The position numbers were made by a program, and so were the translations under genes. Below are positions 1 through 6,939 of a DNA stretch of 64,000 nucleotides, piece after piece (the first letter of the stretch is position 1; each line of letters starts with the position of its first letter). Below the pieces are notes generated by a model that was not told where the DNA came from, searched no databases, and saw only the letters and a program-made list of their open reading frames with translations. The DNA comes from Paracoccus acridae (GTDB lineage: Bacteria > Pseudomonadota > Alphaproteobacteria > Rhodobacterales > Rhodobacteraceae), in assembly GCF_014642735.1 (NCBI RefSeq), contig NZ_BMIV01000002.1, positions 248,001 to 312,000 on the forward strand. The letters are read 5' to 3'.

Positions 1-150
1 CGGCATCACATAGCAGCCGGTGGCGTCCAGCTCCTTGTCGCCGGTCAGGCCCTGGCCGATGGCCGCGATGCGCCCATTTTCAACCAGCACATCGGCCTTG
101 TAGGACAGATCGGCGGTGACGATGGTGCCGTTGCGGATGACCGTGCTCAT
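1..150 (-). CDS. hydA: Dihydropyrimidinase, N-terminal 50 residues (partial)
   Basis: This is the first 50 codons of a cyclic amidohydrolase; the rest lies off the left edge. The product opens with MSTVIRNGTIVTADLSYKAD followed by a VLVENGRIAAIG stretch, the N-terminal beta-sandwich signature of dihydropyrimidinases and D-hydantoinases. These hydrolyse 5,6-dihydrouracil and dihydrothymine to N-carbamoyl-beta-amino acids in the cytoplasm. A GAGGG sequence precedes the ATG. The next gene upstream on the same strand encodes the amidase that acts on its product, which supports the dihydropyrimidinase reading over allantoinase. The metal-binding histidines and carboxylated lysine are not in the window. 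Confidence 0.8.
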   Translation of the reverse strand, partial: MSTVIRNGTIVTADLSYKADVLVENGRIAAIGQGLTGDKELDATGCYVMP

Positions 151-172
151 GGATGCCCTCATCTTCTGTGTT

Positions 173-208
173 CAAATATCCCGGGGGTCCGGGGGCAGCG
201 CCCCCGGC
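173..208. repeat. GC-rich intergenic palindromic repeat of Rhodobacterales type
   Basis: Between the amidase and dihydropyrimidinase genes lies a perfect 8-bp stem CCGGGGGC/GCCCCCGG with a 3-base loop, flanked by a GGACCCCC-like run and an ATATTTG tail (read on the minus strand). I recognise this arrangement as a common intergenic repeat or terminator-like element in Rhodobacteraceae genomes. Here it sits inside an apparent operon, so it may attenuate or process the transcript. Confidence 0.55.
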
Positions 209-219
209 TTTCGTCCGCG

Positions 220-1485
220 TCAGCGGACAATCTCGGCCGCATCCAGCACCGCGTGCAGCAGCACATCCGCCCCGGCGCTTGCCCATTCCGGGGTGATCTC
301 CTCGGCCTCGTTATGGGACAGCCCGTCCACGCAGGGACACATGATCATCACCGTGGGCGCTACGCGGTTGATCCAGCAGGCGTCATGCCCCGCACCCGAG
401 ACGATGTTCATATGGCTGTAGCCCAGCCTTTCGGCGGCATTGCGGACCTTCTCCACAAGGCCGGGATCGAAGGTCACGGGGTCGAAATGGCCGACCGGCT
501 CGATCTCGATCCCCAGGCCAAGGTCGGCGGCGATGCGGGGCGCCTCGTCCTCAAGCCGGGCGCGCATGGCGTTCAGCTTGGCCAGATCGGGGCTGCGGAA
601 ATCGACGGTGAAGACGGCGCGGCCGGGGATGACGTTGCGGCTGTTCGGCCAGACATTCGCCTGGCCCACCGCACCCACGGCATCGGGCTGATGGTCCATG
701 GCGATGCGATGCACGGCCTCGATGATGCGGGCCATGCCCAGGCCCGCATTCACGCGCATGTTCATGGGCGTGGATCCCGTGTGCGCGTCCTTGCCGGTCA
801 GCGTGACTTGCAGCCACCACAACCCCTGGCCATGCGTCACCACGCCGATCTGCTTGCCCTCGGCTTCCAGGATCGGGCCTTGCTCGATATGGTATTCGAA
901 CATCGCATGGATGCGGCGATCGCCCGGAGCCTCGTCGCCGCGCCAGCCGATGCGCTCAAGTTCGTACCCGAAGCGCTTGCCTTCCGCATCCGTGCGGCTG
1001 TTGGCGTAATCCTCGGTCAGAACACCCGCAAAGACGCCCGATGCCAGCATCGCCGGCGCAAAGCGTGCGCCTTCCTCGTTCGTCCAGTTGGTCACGACAA
1101 TGGGACGGCGCGTGGTGATGCCCATGTCGCGGACCGACCGGATCACCTCCAACCCTGCCAAGACGCCCAGAACGCCGTCGAACCGGCCTCCGGTGGGCTG
1201 GGTGTCCAGGTGGCTGCCGATATAGATCGGGTCGAGATCGGGCTCTGCACCCTCGTGGCGCATGAACATGTTGCCCATCCGGTCAAGGCCCATGGTCATG
1301 CCCGCATCCTCGCACCATTGGCGGAACAGGGCGCGTCCCTCGGCATCGGCGTCGGTCAGGGTCTGGCGGTTGTTGCCGCCCGCCACGCCGGGGCCGATCT
1401 GGGCCATCTGCATCAGGCTGTCCCACAGCCGTTCGCCGTCAACCCGCATGTTGGCAGCCGGAACCAGCCCGCTGGCATCGGTCAT
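220..1485 (-). CDS. pydC: N-carbamoyl-beta-alanine amidase / Zn-dependent carbamoylase (M20 family)
   Basis: A 421-residue cytosolic Zn-dependent amidohydrolase that should convert N-carbamoyl-beta-alanine to beta-alanine, CO2 and ammonia, the last step of reductive pyrimidine breakdown. Visible family motifs include IGSHLDTQPTGGRFDG, NWTNEEGARF, HIEQGPILE and the C-terminal GHDA segment, which supply the metal ligands of the HyuC/AmaB carbamoylases. The start at 1485 (MTDASG) was chosen because a strong AGGAAGGAC ribosome site lies just upstream; a longer frame to 1584 would run through the RutR operator. The adjacent dihydropyrimidinase gene and divergent RutR regulator favour beta-ureidopropionase over a hydantoin L-carbamoylase, although the family is catalytically diverse. 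Confidence 0.86.
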   Translation of the reverse strand: MTDASGLVPAANMRVDGERLWDSLMQMAQIGPGVAGGNNRQTLTDADAEGRALFRQWCEDAGMTMGLDRMGNMFMRHEGAEPDLDPIYIGSHLDTQPTGGRFDGVLGVLAGLEVIRSVRDMGITTRRPIVVTNWTNEEGARFAPAMLASGVFAGVLTEDYANSRTDAEGKRFGYELERIGWRGDEAPGDRRIHAMFEYHIEQGPILEAEGKQIGVVTHGQGLWWLQVTLTGKDAHTGSTPMNMRVNAGLGMARIIEAVHRIAMDHQPDAVGAVGQANVWPNSRNVIPGRAVFTVDFRSPDLAKLNAMRARLEDEAPRIAADLGLGIEIEPVGHFDPVTFDPGLVEKVRNAAERLGYSHMNIVSGAGHDACWINRVAPTVMIMCPCVDGLSHNEAEEITPEWASAGADVLLHAVLDAAEIVR

Positions 1486-1576
1486 CTGTCGTCCTTCCTG
1501 TCTGGCCGCCCCGTTCTGGCGCAGGGCAGGCTTAATGGGGCCGGGCTGCGATGCGCCCTGTAACACCCTTCCTTTA

Positions 1577-1592
1577 TTGACCAATTGGTCAG
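1577..1592. promoter_or_regulatory. RutR operator
   Basis: The 16 bases TTGACCAATTGGTCAG match the known RutR consensus TTGACCA-N2-TGGTCAA at every position but the last, and contain a perfect 14-bp palindrome (1578-1591). The site lies immediately downstream of the -10 element of the pydC promoter, so bound repressor would cover the transcription start. It also sits about 95 bp upstream of the rutR start codon, allowing autoregulation. Confidence 0.85.
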
Positions 1593-1596
1593 GATC

Positions 1597-1624
1597 ACGC
1601 TAGCACGGGGCAGGGTTCAGTCAA
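1597..1624 (-). promoter_or_regulatory. Promoter of the pydC-hydA operon
   Basis: On the minus strand TTGACT (1619-1624) is followed after 16 bases by TAGCGT (1597-1602). The same -10 hexamer recurs at two other promoters in this window. The RutR operator begins five bases downstream of the -10, which makes this a plausible pyrimidine-inducible promoter. Confidence 0.65.
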
Positions 1625-1685
1625 GCGTCCCGAAGGGGGCCGCCTTGCCTGTTGCCCAAAAACGCATCAGGGAAAGGGACCAGGA

Positions 1686-2303
1686 ATGGCCGACCAGTCG
1701 CAGCCGCCCCTGACGCGCATCCAGCAGAAGAACCGCGACCTGATCCTGGAAGGCGCGCTATCGGTCTTTTCGGTCAACGGATTTCGGGGCGCCACCATCG
1801 ACCAGATCGCCGAGGCGGCCGGCCTGTCGAAGCCGAATGTCCTTTATTACTTCGCGTCCAAGGACGACATCCACAAGACCCTTCTGACCACGCTGCTGGA
1901 CATGTGGCTGGCCCCCATGGTCCGAATCGACCCCGACGGCGACCCGCTGGAGGAGGTGATGACCTATGTCCGCGCCAAGCTGGAGATGTCGCGCCGCTAT
2001 CCCCGCGAAAGCCGCCTGTTCGCCTATGAGATCCTGCAGGGAGCGCCGCATCTGACGGAAATCCTGGGCGGCGGGTTGCGGCAGATCGTGGATCGTGCGG
2101 CGGCGATCCTGCAGGGCTGGATGGACGACGGACGCCTTGCCCCTGTCGAGCCGCGCCACCTCATCTTCTCGATCTGGGCGCTGACCCAGCATTATGCCGA
2201 TTTCGAGGTGCAGGTGCGCGCGGTGCTTGGTCCCGGTCATGACCCTTTCGTCGAGGCCGGTCCCTTCCTGGACAATCTGTACCGCAAGATCCTCGGCGTT
2301 TAG
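1686..2303 (+). CDS. rutR: TetR-family pyrimidine-responsive regulator RutR
   Basis: A 205-residue TetR/AcrR repressor. The N-terminal helix-turn-helix (about residues 20-65, with GATIDQIAEAAGLSK and LYYFASKDD) is followed by a ligand domain containing WLAP, YPRESRLFAYEIL and LAPVEPRHLIFSIWALTQHY. These segments resemble E. coli RutR closely from memory. RutR binds uracil or thymine and releases its operator; here the gene diverges from the pyrimidine-degrading enzymes and a RutR box lies between them, so local control is likely. Its stop codon overlaps the convergent TetR gene by four bases. A GGGAC stretch precedes the ATG. Confidence 0.87.
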   Translation: MADQSQPPLTRIQQKNRDLILEGALSVFSVNGFRGATIDQIAEAAGLSKPNVLYYFASKDDIHKTLLTTLLDMWLAPMVRIDPDGDPLEEVMTYVRAKLEMSRRYPRESRLFAYEILQGAPHLTEILGGGLRQIVDRAAAILQGWMDDGRLAPVEPRHLIFSIWALTQHYADFEVQVRAVLGPGHDPFVEAGPFLDNLYRKILGV

Positions 2304-2884
2304 CCGGGGCTTTGCGACAGCATGGCCGCTGCGGACTGGATCAGGGTCAGGTTCTCGCGCGCGGCGCCAATGAAATCGTCAACCTCTCCGCTGGCCCAAT
2401 CCTTTGTCGCGGCATTGGTGGCGGCGACGATGGCGGCGGCCAGGATCTCGATCTGGGCGGGCTTGGCGTCGGGACAGCGGCGGCGCAGCAGGTCGCGCAT
2501 CTGCGCGCGGCGCGACAGGATCGTGGAATTGCGCAAGGCGTCCAGCTTGGCATCCGAATTGGCCAGGACCAGGATATGGGCCAGAAGCTCCCGTTCCTCG
2601 ATGAAGCGTGCCAGGTGAAGGGTGATCAGGCGATCCAGATCCTCCAGCAGGGTGCCGCGCCCCTTCACGAACTGCTCGGACGCATCGGCCGGGTAATCGG
2701 GCGGCGGCCCCATCATCGCCGCTTCCTTGTAGGGATAATAGTTGAAGAAGGTCCGGGTGCTGATGCCGGCTTCCTTGGCGATCGCCTCGGTCGTGACATT
2801 CGCCAGTCCGTCGCGCACCGCCAGTTGGATCGCCGTTGCCTGGATCTTCTTGGCTGTTCGGTAACGACGCGTCATATGCGGCAT
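2300..2884 (-). CDS. TetR/AcrR-family regulator of unknown ligand
   Basis: A 194-residue (or 191 from the inner ATG at 2875) TetR regulator. The DNA-binding domain covers roughly residues 8-55, including VTTEAIAKEAGISTRTFFNYYPYKEAA, a typical TetR recognition helix. The remaining helical domain (TLLEDLDRLITLHLARFIEERELLAHIL) has no feature that reveals a ligand. It converges on rutR with a four-base overlap and has no same-strand neighbour target gene, so what it controls cannot be said from position. The upstream ribosome site is weak, which leaves the choice between the two start codons open. Confidence 0.82.
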   Translation of the reverse strand: MPHMTRRYRTAKKIQATAIQLAVRDGLANVTTEAIAKEAGISTRTFFNYYPYKEAAMMGPPPDYPADASEQFVKGRGTLLEDLDRLITLHLARFIEERELLAHILVLANSDAKLDALRNSTILSRRAQMRDLLRRRCPDAKPAQIEILAAAIVAATNAATKDWASGEVDDFIGAARENLTLIQSAAAMLSQSPG

Positions 2885-2990
2885 CTGGCAGCTTTCAATT
2901 GACGTTCATGATGATGAAAAGGTGTCAGGTTCCAGGCTGTGCCGTCAAGCCACTTGCAGGATCCCCCTGTTTCGGCAGCCATATGCCAAC

Positions 2991-3022
2991 AAAAGACGCC
3001 GCGCGCGAAAGGCGTGCGGCGT
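2991..3022 (-). terminator. Rho-independent terminator of the DUF882 gene
   Basis: Read on the minus strand, a stem of ACGCCGC/GCGGCGT with additional GC pairs around a CTTTC loop is followed by TCTTTTG. It lies about 28 bases past the stop codon of the DUF882 gene. Confidence 0.6.
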
Positions 3023-3049
3023 TGCAGGTGGTGGTGCAGATGCGATGTT

Positions 3050-3610
3050 TCAGGCGCCCCAGCTGCGGACGGGTCCGCAATCCATGTGGACGAAGTTGGA
3101 ACGGGAATACTTGCCCACGCCGCCGGCCCGGCAGGACATCGCGGCATTGTACATCTGGCTGACGGAACGCGATTTCAACCGCAGGTCGGCAGCCTTGCCC
3201 ACCATGTGCAGCGAGTTGCGGGCGACCCCGCCCGAACTGCGGCGCAGCATCGCATTCGTCCGGGGCGAGCGATAGCCCGACAGCATCATGTAGGGTTCGT
3301 TGGTCTGCAGCAGCCGGTGCGAGGCGGCGGCAACATCGACCGCGCGCGGGTCGATCCCGATGGCTTCGCCCGTGCGCCAGTCGCGCATGAAGATGTTGAT
3401 TTCGTTCAGGGCCTCGCGGATGTACTTGCCATCCACCCAGTAAACCGTGTCAAGGCTTTCGCCGGTCCTGCCCGAATACATGCGGATGCGGCGCATGTCG
3501 CCCGCGCCCCGCAGCAACCCGAAGGCGTTGCCCATCACTGGTGCTGCCGCCACGGTTGTAGCCGCGAACACACCCAGAATGCCGCGGCGCGAAAGAAGGT
3601 CGAATGTCAT
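3050..3610 (-). CDS. DUF882/YcbK (MepK-like) murein endopeptidase, exported
   Basis: A 186-residue exported protein of the M15-like DUF882 family. The N-terminus has a twin-arginine-like SRRGILG followed by a hydrophobic stretch ending near residue 30. The metallopeptidase core keeps the expected zinc ligands: a histidine and aspartate in SLHMVGKAADLRL and a histidine in NFVHMDCG. E. coli MepK of this family cuts 3-3 peptide crosslinks of peptidoglycan. It is divergent from a YcbB-type L,D-transpeptidase, the enzyme class that makes such crosslinks; in E. coli the ycbB and ycbK genes are also neighbours. Endopeptidase function is inferred from family and neighbour. Confidence 0.83.
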   Translation of the reverse strand: MTFDLLSRRGILGVFAATTVAAAPVMGNAFGLLRGAGDMRRIRMYSGRTGESLDTVYWVDGKYIREALNEINIFMRDWRTGEAIGIDPRAVDVAAASHRLLQTNEPYMMLSGYRSPRTNAMLRRSSGGVARNSLHMVGKAADLRLKSRSVSQMYNAAMSCRAGGVGKYSRSNFVHMDCGPVRSWGA

Positions 3611-3669
3611 GTCAGATCGCCTGTCCCACTTCGTCTTTTTTCCGCCGCAGTTTCTGCAGCGCGGCCGAG

Positions 3670-3699
3670 GTTATCCCCGGCTGCTTAACAATATGTCAA
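3670..3699 (-). promoter_or_regulatory. Candidate promoter of the DUF882 gene
   Basis: A perfect TTGACA on the minus strand (3694-3699) is followed after 18 bases by GATAAC (3670-3675). The transcript would begin about 55 bases upstream of the DUF882 start. The -10 match is moderate. Confidence 0.4.
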
Positions 3700-3879
3700 A
3701 AGACCGTGCGCTCAGAAATAGATTCCTTCCTTCCAGGGTGTAAATCCACAGAAGCTAGGCAAGAACCTGCCGATGCTTCGCTGTTGTGGCACGGTCGCCG
3801 CGAGACTGTGGCGCCAATGCCACCATGATCCCGCCCTGCGCCGAGCCGCCCCGCATTCGCTGGAGAAAAAGGGGGCGCA

Positions 3880-5520
3880 ATGGCAAAATCCAGGACTAGG
3901 ATTGAAGGGACGGCAATGCGCGGTCAGACATTTTTTGCAGCTATTCTATTGATCTGGACGGGACAATCTGAGGTTGCGCAGACACAGGCCGGACTGGCCC
4001 CGGCAGTCGCTGTTGCCGCCGCACCACGCCTTGAATTCAGCGCGCAGGACATGGCTCTGGCTGAAAAGGCGGCAGCCGTTCCGGACCTGGCCGCTTATTA
4101 CGGCTCGCATGGGTTGCGACCGATCTTCATGGGCGAACGCGCGGGCGAACTGCGCGAGGCGCTGCGTGATGCGATCGCGACCGCGCCCCAGCATGGCATC
4201 CCGGCTGGCCGTTATGCCATGGCTGCTTTGGCCGCCGATGCCCACGATGCCGCGACCGAGGTGGGGCAGGCGCGGATCCTGGTGCGCTATATGCGCGACA
4301 TGACCGGGGGGATGGTGCGCCCGGCCTCGGTCGATCCGCTGATCAAACGAGAGGTCGGGCGCCCGCCCATCGACCGCCTGATCCGCGACTTCACGCAGGC
4401 GCCGGATCCTCGGCAGTTCCTTCTGGATCTTCAGCCGCGCCACCCTGCCTATCTGGCGCTTCAACGTGCCCTGACCGTGCCGAAGACACTCGCGGTTCCC
4501 GCCGATCTGCCGCGCGTGCCCGAGGGGTTGTGGCGGACCGGGATGCGCGGCGACGGCATCGTCCCCCTTCGCGCCCGGCTGGGCAGCATCGGCTTTGACG
4601 CGACCGCCTCGGATCCCCTGGCCTATGACGCAGCCCTGGCGGAGGCGGTGGCGCGCTATCAGGCGGCGGTCGGGCTGCCTTCGGACGGGGTTGCCGGACC
4701 CAAAACCATCCGCCACCTGAATGGCGACGTGCCCGACGATGCCGGCAGCCGCGCCATTGTCGTGGCCCTGGAACGGATGCGCTGGATGGGGTCCGAGGAT
4801 CTGGATGCGCGTCACGTCTGGGTGAACATTCCCGAATACACCGCCCGGATCATGGAAAACGGGACCGAGGTCTTCCGCACCCGCGTGGTCGTGGGTCATC
4901 CCGACCACGACCGCCAGACGCCGGAATTTTCCGATGAAATCGAATATGTGGTGGCCAATCCCCGCTGGAACGTGCCCCGGTCGATCACGGTCAAGGAATA
5001 CCTGCCCAAGTTGCAGGCCAACCGTCATGCGGTGTCACATCTGGACGTGGTGGACGGGAAGGGCAACGTGATCGCGCGTGACCGCATCGACTTCGGCCGC
5101 TATACGGCGGCGAACTTCCCTTACCGGATGCGGCAGAAGCCCAGCGACGACAATGCCTTGGGGTTGGTCAAGTTCATCTTCCCGAACCCTTGGAACATCT
5201 ATCTGCACGATACGCCGACCAAGCATCTGTTCGGCAATGCGATGCGCGCCCATTCCCATGGCTGCATCCGCATCGGCGATCCTTTCGATCTGGCCTATGC
5301 CCTGTTGTCCAGGCAGACCGACGATCCGAAGGCCATGTTCCATCGGGCGCTGGATCGCGGCAACGAGGCCTGGCTGAAGCTGACGCCCTTCGTTCCGGTT
5401 CATCTGGTCTATTTCACCGCCTTCCCAGACGCCGACGGCACCATCCGCCGGTTCGAGGATGTCTATGGCCGTGACGCGGCGCTCTATGACGCCATCCAGA
5501 AGGCCGGGCTGGATTCGTAA
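3880..5520 (+). CDS. YcbB/LdtD-type L,D-transpeptidase
   Basis: A 546-residue periplasmic enzyme that should form 3-3 crosslinks in peptidoglycan. After an N-terminal hydrophobic signal (FFAAILLIWTG) comes an alpha-helical scaffold domain, a peptidoglycan-binding helix bundle (about residues 225-285, AVARYQAAVGLPSDGVAGP) and a YkuD catalytic domain from about residue 305. The active site HSHGCIRIGDP holds the catalytic cysteine in the expected SHGC-x-R arrangement. A second in-frame ATG at 3916 (MRGQTFF) is also preceded by a good ribosome site (GAAGGGA) and would give a shorter, more conventional signal peptide. It diverges from the MepK-like hydrolase, suggesting paired synthesis and cleavage of the same bond. 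Confidence 0.87.
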   Translation: MAKSRTRIEGTAMRGQTFFAAILLIWTGQSEVAQTQAGLAPAVAVAAAPRLEFSAQDMALAEKAAAVPDLAAYYGSHGLRPIFMGERAGELREALRDAIATAPQHGIPAGRYAMAALAADAHDAATEVGQARILVRYMRDMTGGMVRPASVDPLIKREVGRPPIDRLIRDFTQAPDPRQFLLDLQPRHPAYLALQRALTVPKTLAVPADLPRVPEGLWRTGMRGDGIVPLRARLGSIGFDATASDPLAYDAALAEAVARYQAAVGLPSDGVAGPKTIRHLNGDVPDDAGSRAIVVALERMRWMGSEDLDARHVWVNIPEYTARIMENGTEVFRTRVVVGHPDHDRQTPEFSDEIEYVVANPRWNVPRSITVKEYLPKLQANRHAVSHLDVVDGKGNVIARDRIDFGRYTAANFPYRMRQKPSDDNALGLVKFIFPNPWNIYLHDTPTKHLFGNAMRAHSHGCIRIGDPFDLAYALLSRQTDDPKAMFHRALDRGNEAWLKLTPFVPVHLVYFTAFPDADGTIRRFEDVYGRDAALYDAIQKAGLDS

Positions 5521-5559
5521 GGCCGAAGGGTCTATGCCGCGTCCCGACAAGGGGGGATC

Positions 5560-6660
5560 ATGGCAATCACCATCCGCGAACTGGCGCAAGCCCTGGATGC
5601 GCAGGGCTGGGGCGATCTGGATCTGAAGGTAACCGGCGCGGCCGAGCCGCAGGCGACCGGTCCCGTGGGGCCGGAAGGGGGTGTGATCGCCCTGGCCATG
5701 TCGCCCAAATACGCGACCGCCCTGCAACCCGGCAGCATGGCGATCCTGGCCGAAGGGATGGATCCCCAGGCCTATGGCTTGAAGGCGGCGATCTTCGCGC
5801 CGCGTCCCCGTCTGCTGATGGCGGGGCTGACCCGCGCCTTCGATCCCGGCCCCGACATCGCCCCCGGCATTCATCCGACGGCGGTCATCGACCCCTCGGC
5901 CCGTCTGGGCGAGGGTGCGGCAGTCGGTCCCTTTGTTGTGATCGGCGCGGATGTGACGATCGGGCGGGGCGCACGGATCGGGCCGCATGTCAGCATCGGG
6001 CGCGGATCGCGGCTGGGTGACGATGTCCTGCTGAACGCGGGCGTGCGCATCGCCCATGGCGTCACGGCGGGCCACCGGCTGATCGTCCAGTCGAACGCCG
6101 TCATCGGCGGCGACGGCTTTTCCTTCGTCACCCCGGAGGAATCCGGCATCGAGGAAATCCGCCGCACCCTGGGCAGCCGCGATGCGATCAAGCAGCAGCA
6201 CTGGACGCGGATTCATTCGCTGGGCGGGGTCGAGATCGGCGACGACGTCGAGATCGGCGCCAATTCCACCATCGATCGCGGCACCATCCGCGCGACGCGT
6301 GTGGGCAACGGCACCAAGATCGACAACCTTGTCATGCTGGGCCACAATGTCACCGTGGGGGACGACTGCCTCTTGTGTTCGCAGGTGGGCGTCGCGGGAT
6401 CGGCACGCATCGGCAACCGGGTCGTGTTGGCCGGCAAGGTCGGCGTCAACGACAACATCGACGTGGGCGACGACGTGATCGCGGGCGGGGCCAGCAAGAT
6501 CTTCACCCGCGTTCCGGCGGGCCGTGTGATCCTGGGCAATCCGGCGGTCAAGATGGAGACCCAGATGGAGATCCAGAAGGCCATCCGCCGCCTGCCGCGC
6601 TTCGCCGAGCAACTGGCGCGCCTTCAGGAAACTGTTACACGATTGTTGGAAAAGGGCTGA
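5560..6660 (+). CDS. lpxD: UDP-3-O-(3-hydroxyacyl)glucosamine N-acyltransferase
   Basis: A 366-residue acyltransferase of lipid A synthesis, transferring a 3-hydroxyacyl chain from acyl carrier protein to the 2-amino group of UDP-3-O-acylglucosamine. An N-terminal uridine-binding domain (about 1-100) precedes a left-handed beta helix built of hexapeptide repeats (for example VVIGADVTIGRGARIG and GVEIGDDVEIGANSTIDRG). The catalytic histidine is probably the one in VMLGHNVTVG. The C-terminal helices (METQMEIQKAIRRLPR) are the ACP-binding extension. It is followed 12 bases later by an acyl carrier protein gene and then a ketoacyl synthase, unlike the common lpxD-fabZ-lpxA order. Confidence 0.93.
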   Translation: MAITIRELAQALDAQGWGDLDLKVTGAAEPQATGPVGPEGGVIALAMSPKYATALQPGSMAILAEGMDPQAYGLKAAIFAPRPRLLMAGLTRAFDPGPDIAPGIHPTAVIDPSARLGEGAAVGPFVVIGADVTIGRGARIGPHVSIGRGSRLGDDVLLNAGVRIAHGVTAGHRLIVQSNAVIGGDGFSFVTPEESGIEEIRRTLGSRDAIKQQHWTRIHSLGGVEIGDDVEIGANSTIDRGTIRATRVGNGTKIDNLVMLGHNVTVGDDCLLCSQVGVAGSARIGNRVVLAGKVGVNDNIDVGDDVIAGGASKIFTRVPAGRVILGNPAVKMETQMEIQKAIRRLPRFAEQLARLQETVTRLLEKG

Positions 6661-6672
6661 GCAGGAGGCTTC

Positions 6673-6939
6673 ATGACCGACCAGATCAGAGACCGCATCC
6701 GGGCCATCATCGCCGAACAGGCTATGCTGGAACCCGACCAGATCACCGAGAATTCCACCCCGCAGGACCTGGGCATCGACAGCCTGGGCCTGGTGGAATC
6801 GATCTTCGCGATCGAGGAGGAGTTCGACATCTCGATCCCGTTCAACGCCAACGAACCCGAAAGGTCGGAATTCGACATCTCGAACATGGGGACGATCATG
6901 GCGGCGGTCGAACGGCTGGTGGCGCAGAAGGCCGCATGA
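6673..6939 (+). CDS. Acyl carrier protein, specialised
   Basis: An 88-residue acyl carrier protein. The phosphopantetheine attachment serine sits in DLGIDSLGLVESIFAIEEEF near residue 37. The loop after helix II (FNANEPERSEFDISNMGT) is longer and different from that of the housekeeping AcpP, so this is probably a dedicated carrier. It lies between lpxD and a ketoacyl-ACP synthase, with an AGGAGG ribosome site and an ATGA overlap with the latter. That suggests it carries a chain made or used with these two enzymes, for example a hydroxyacyl chain for lipid A. It is not obviously AcpXL, whose sequence I recall differently. Confidence 0.85.
   Translation: MTDQIRDRIRAIIAEQAMLEPDQITENSTPQDLGIDSLGLVESIFAIEEEFDISIPFNANEPERSEFDISNMGTIMAAVERLVAQKAA

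Noticed and set aside
2300..2303. Four-base convergent overlaps at 2300, 41753, 47417 and 62204 as a possible regulatory feature
   Set aside because: CTAG, TTAG and TTAA each supply stop codons on both strands, so such overlaps arise readily in compact genomes.
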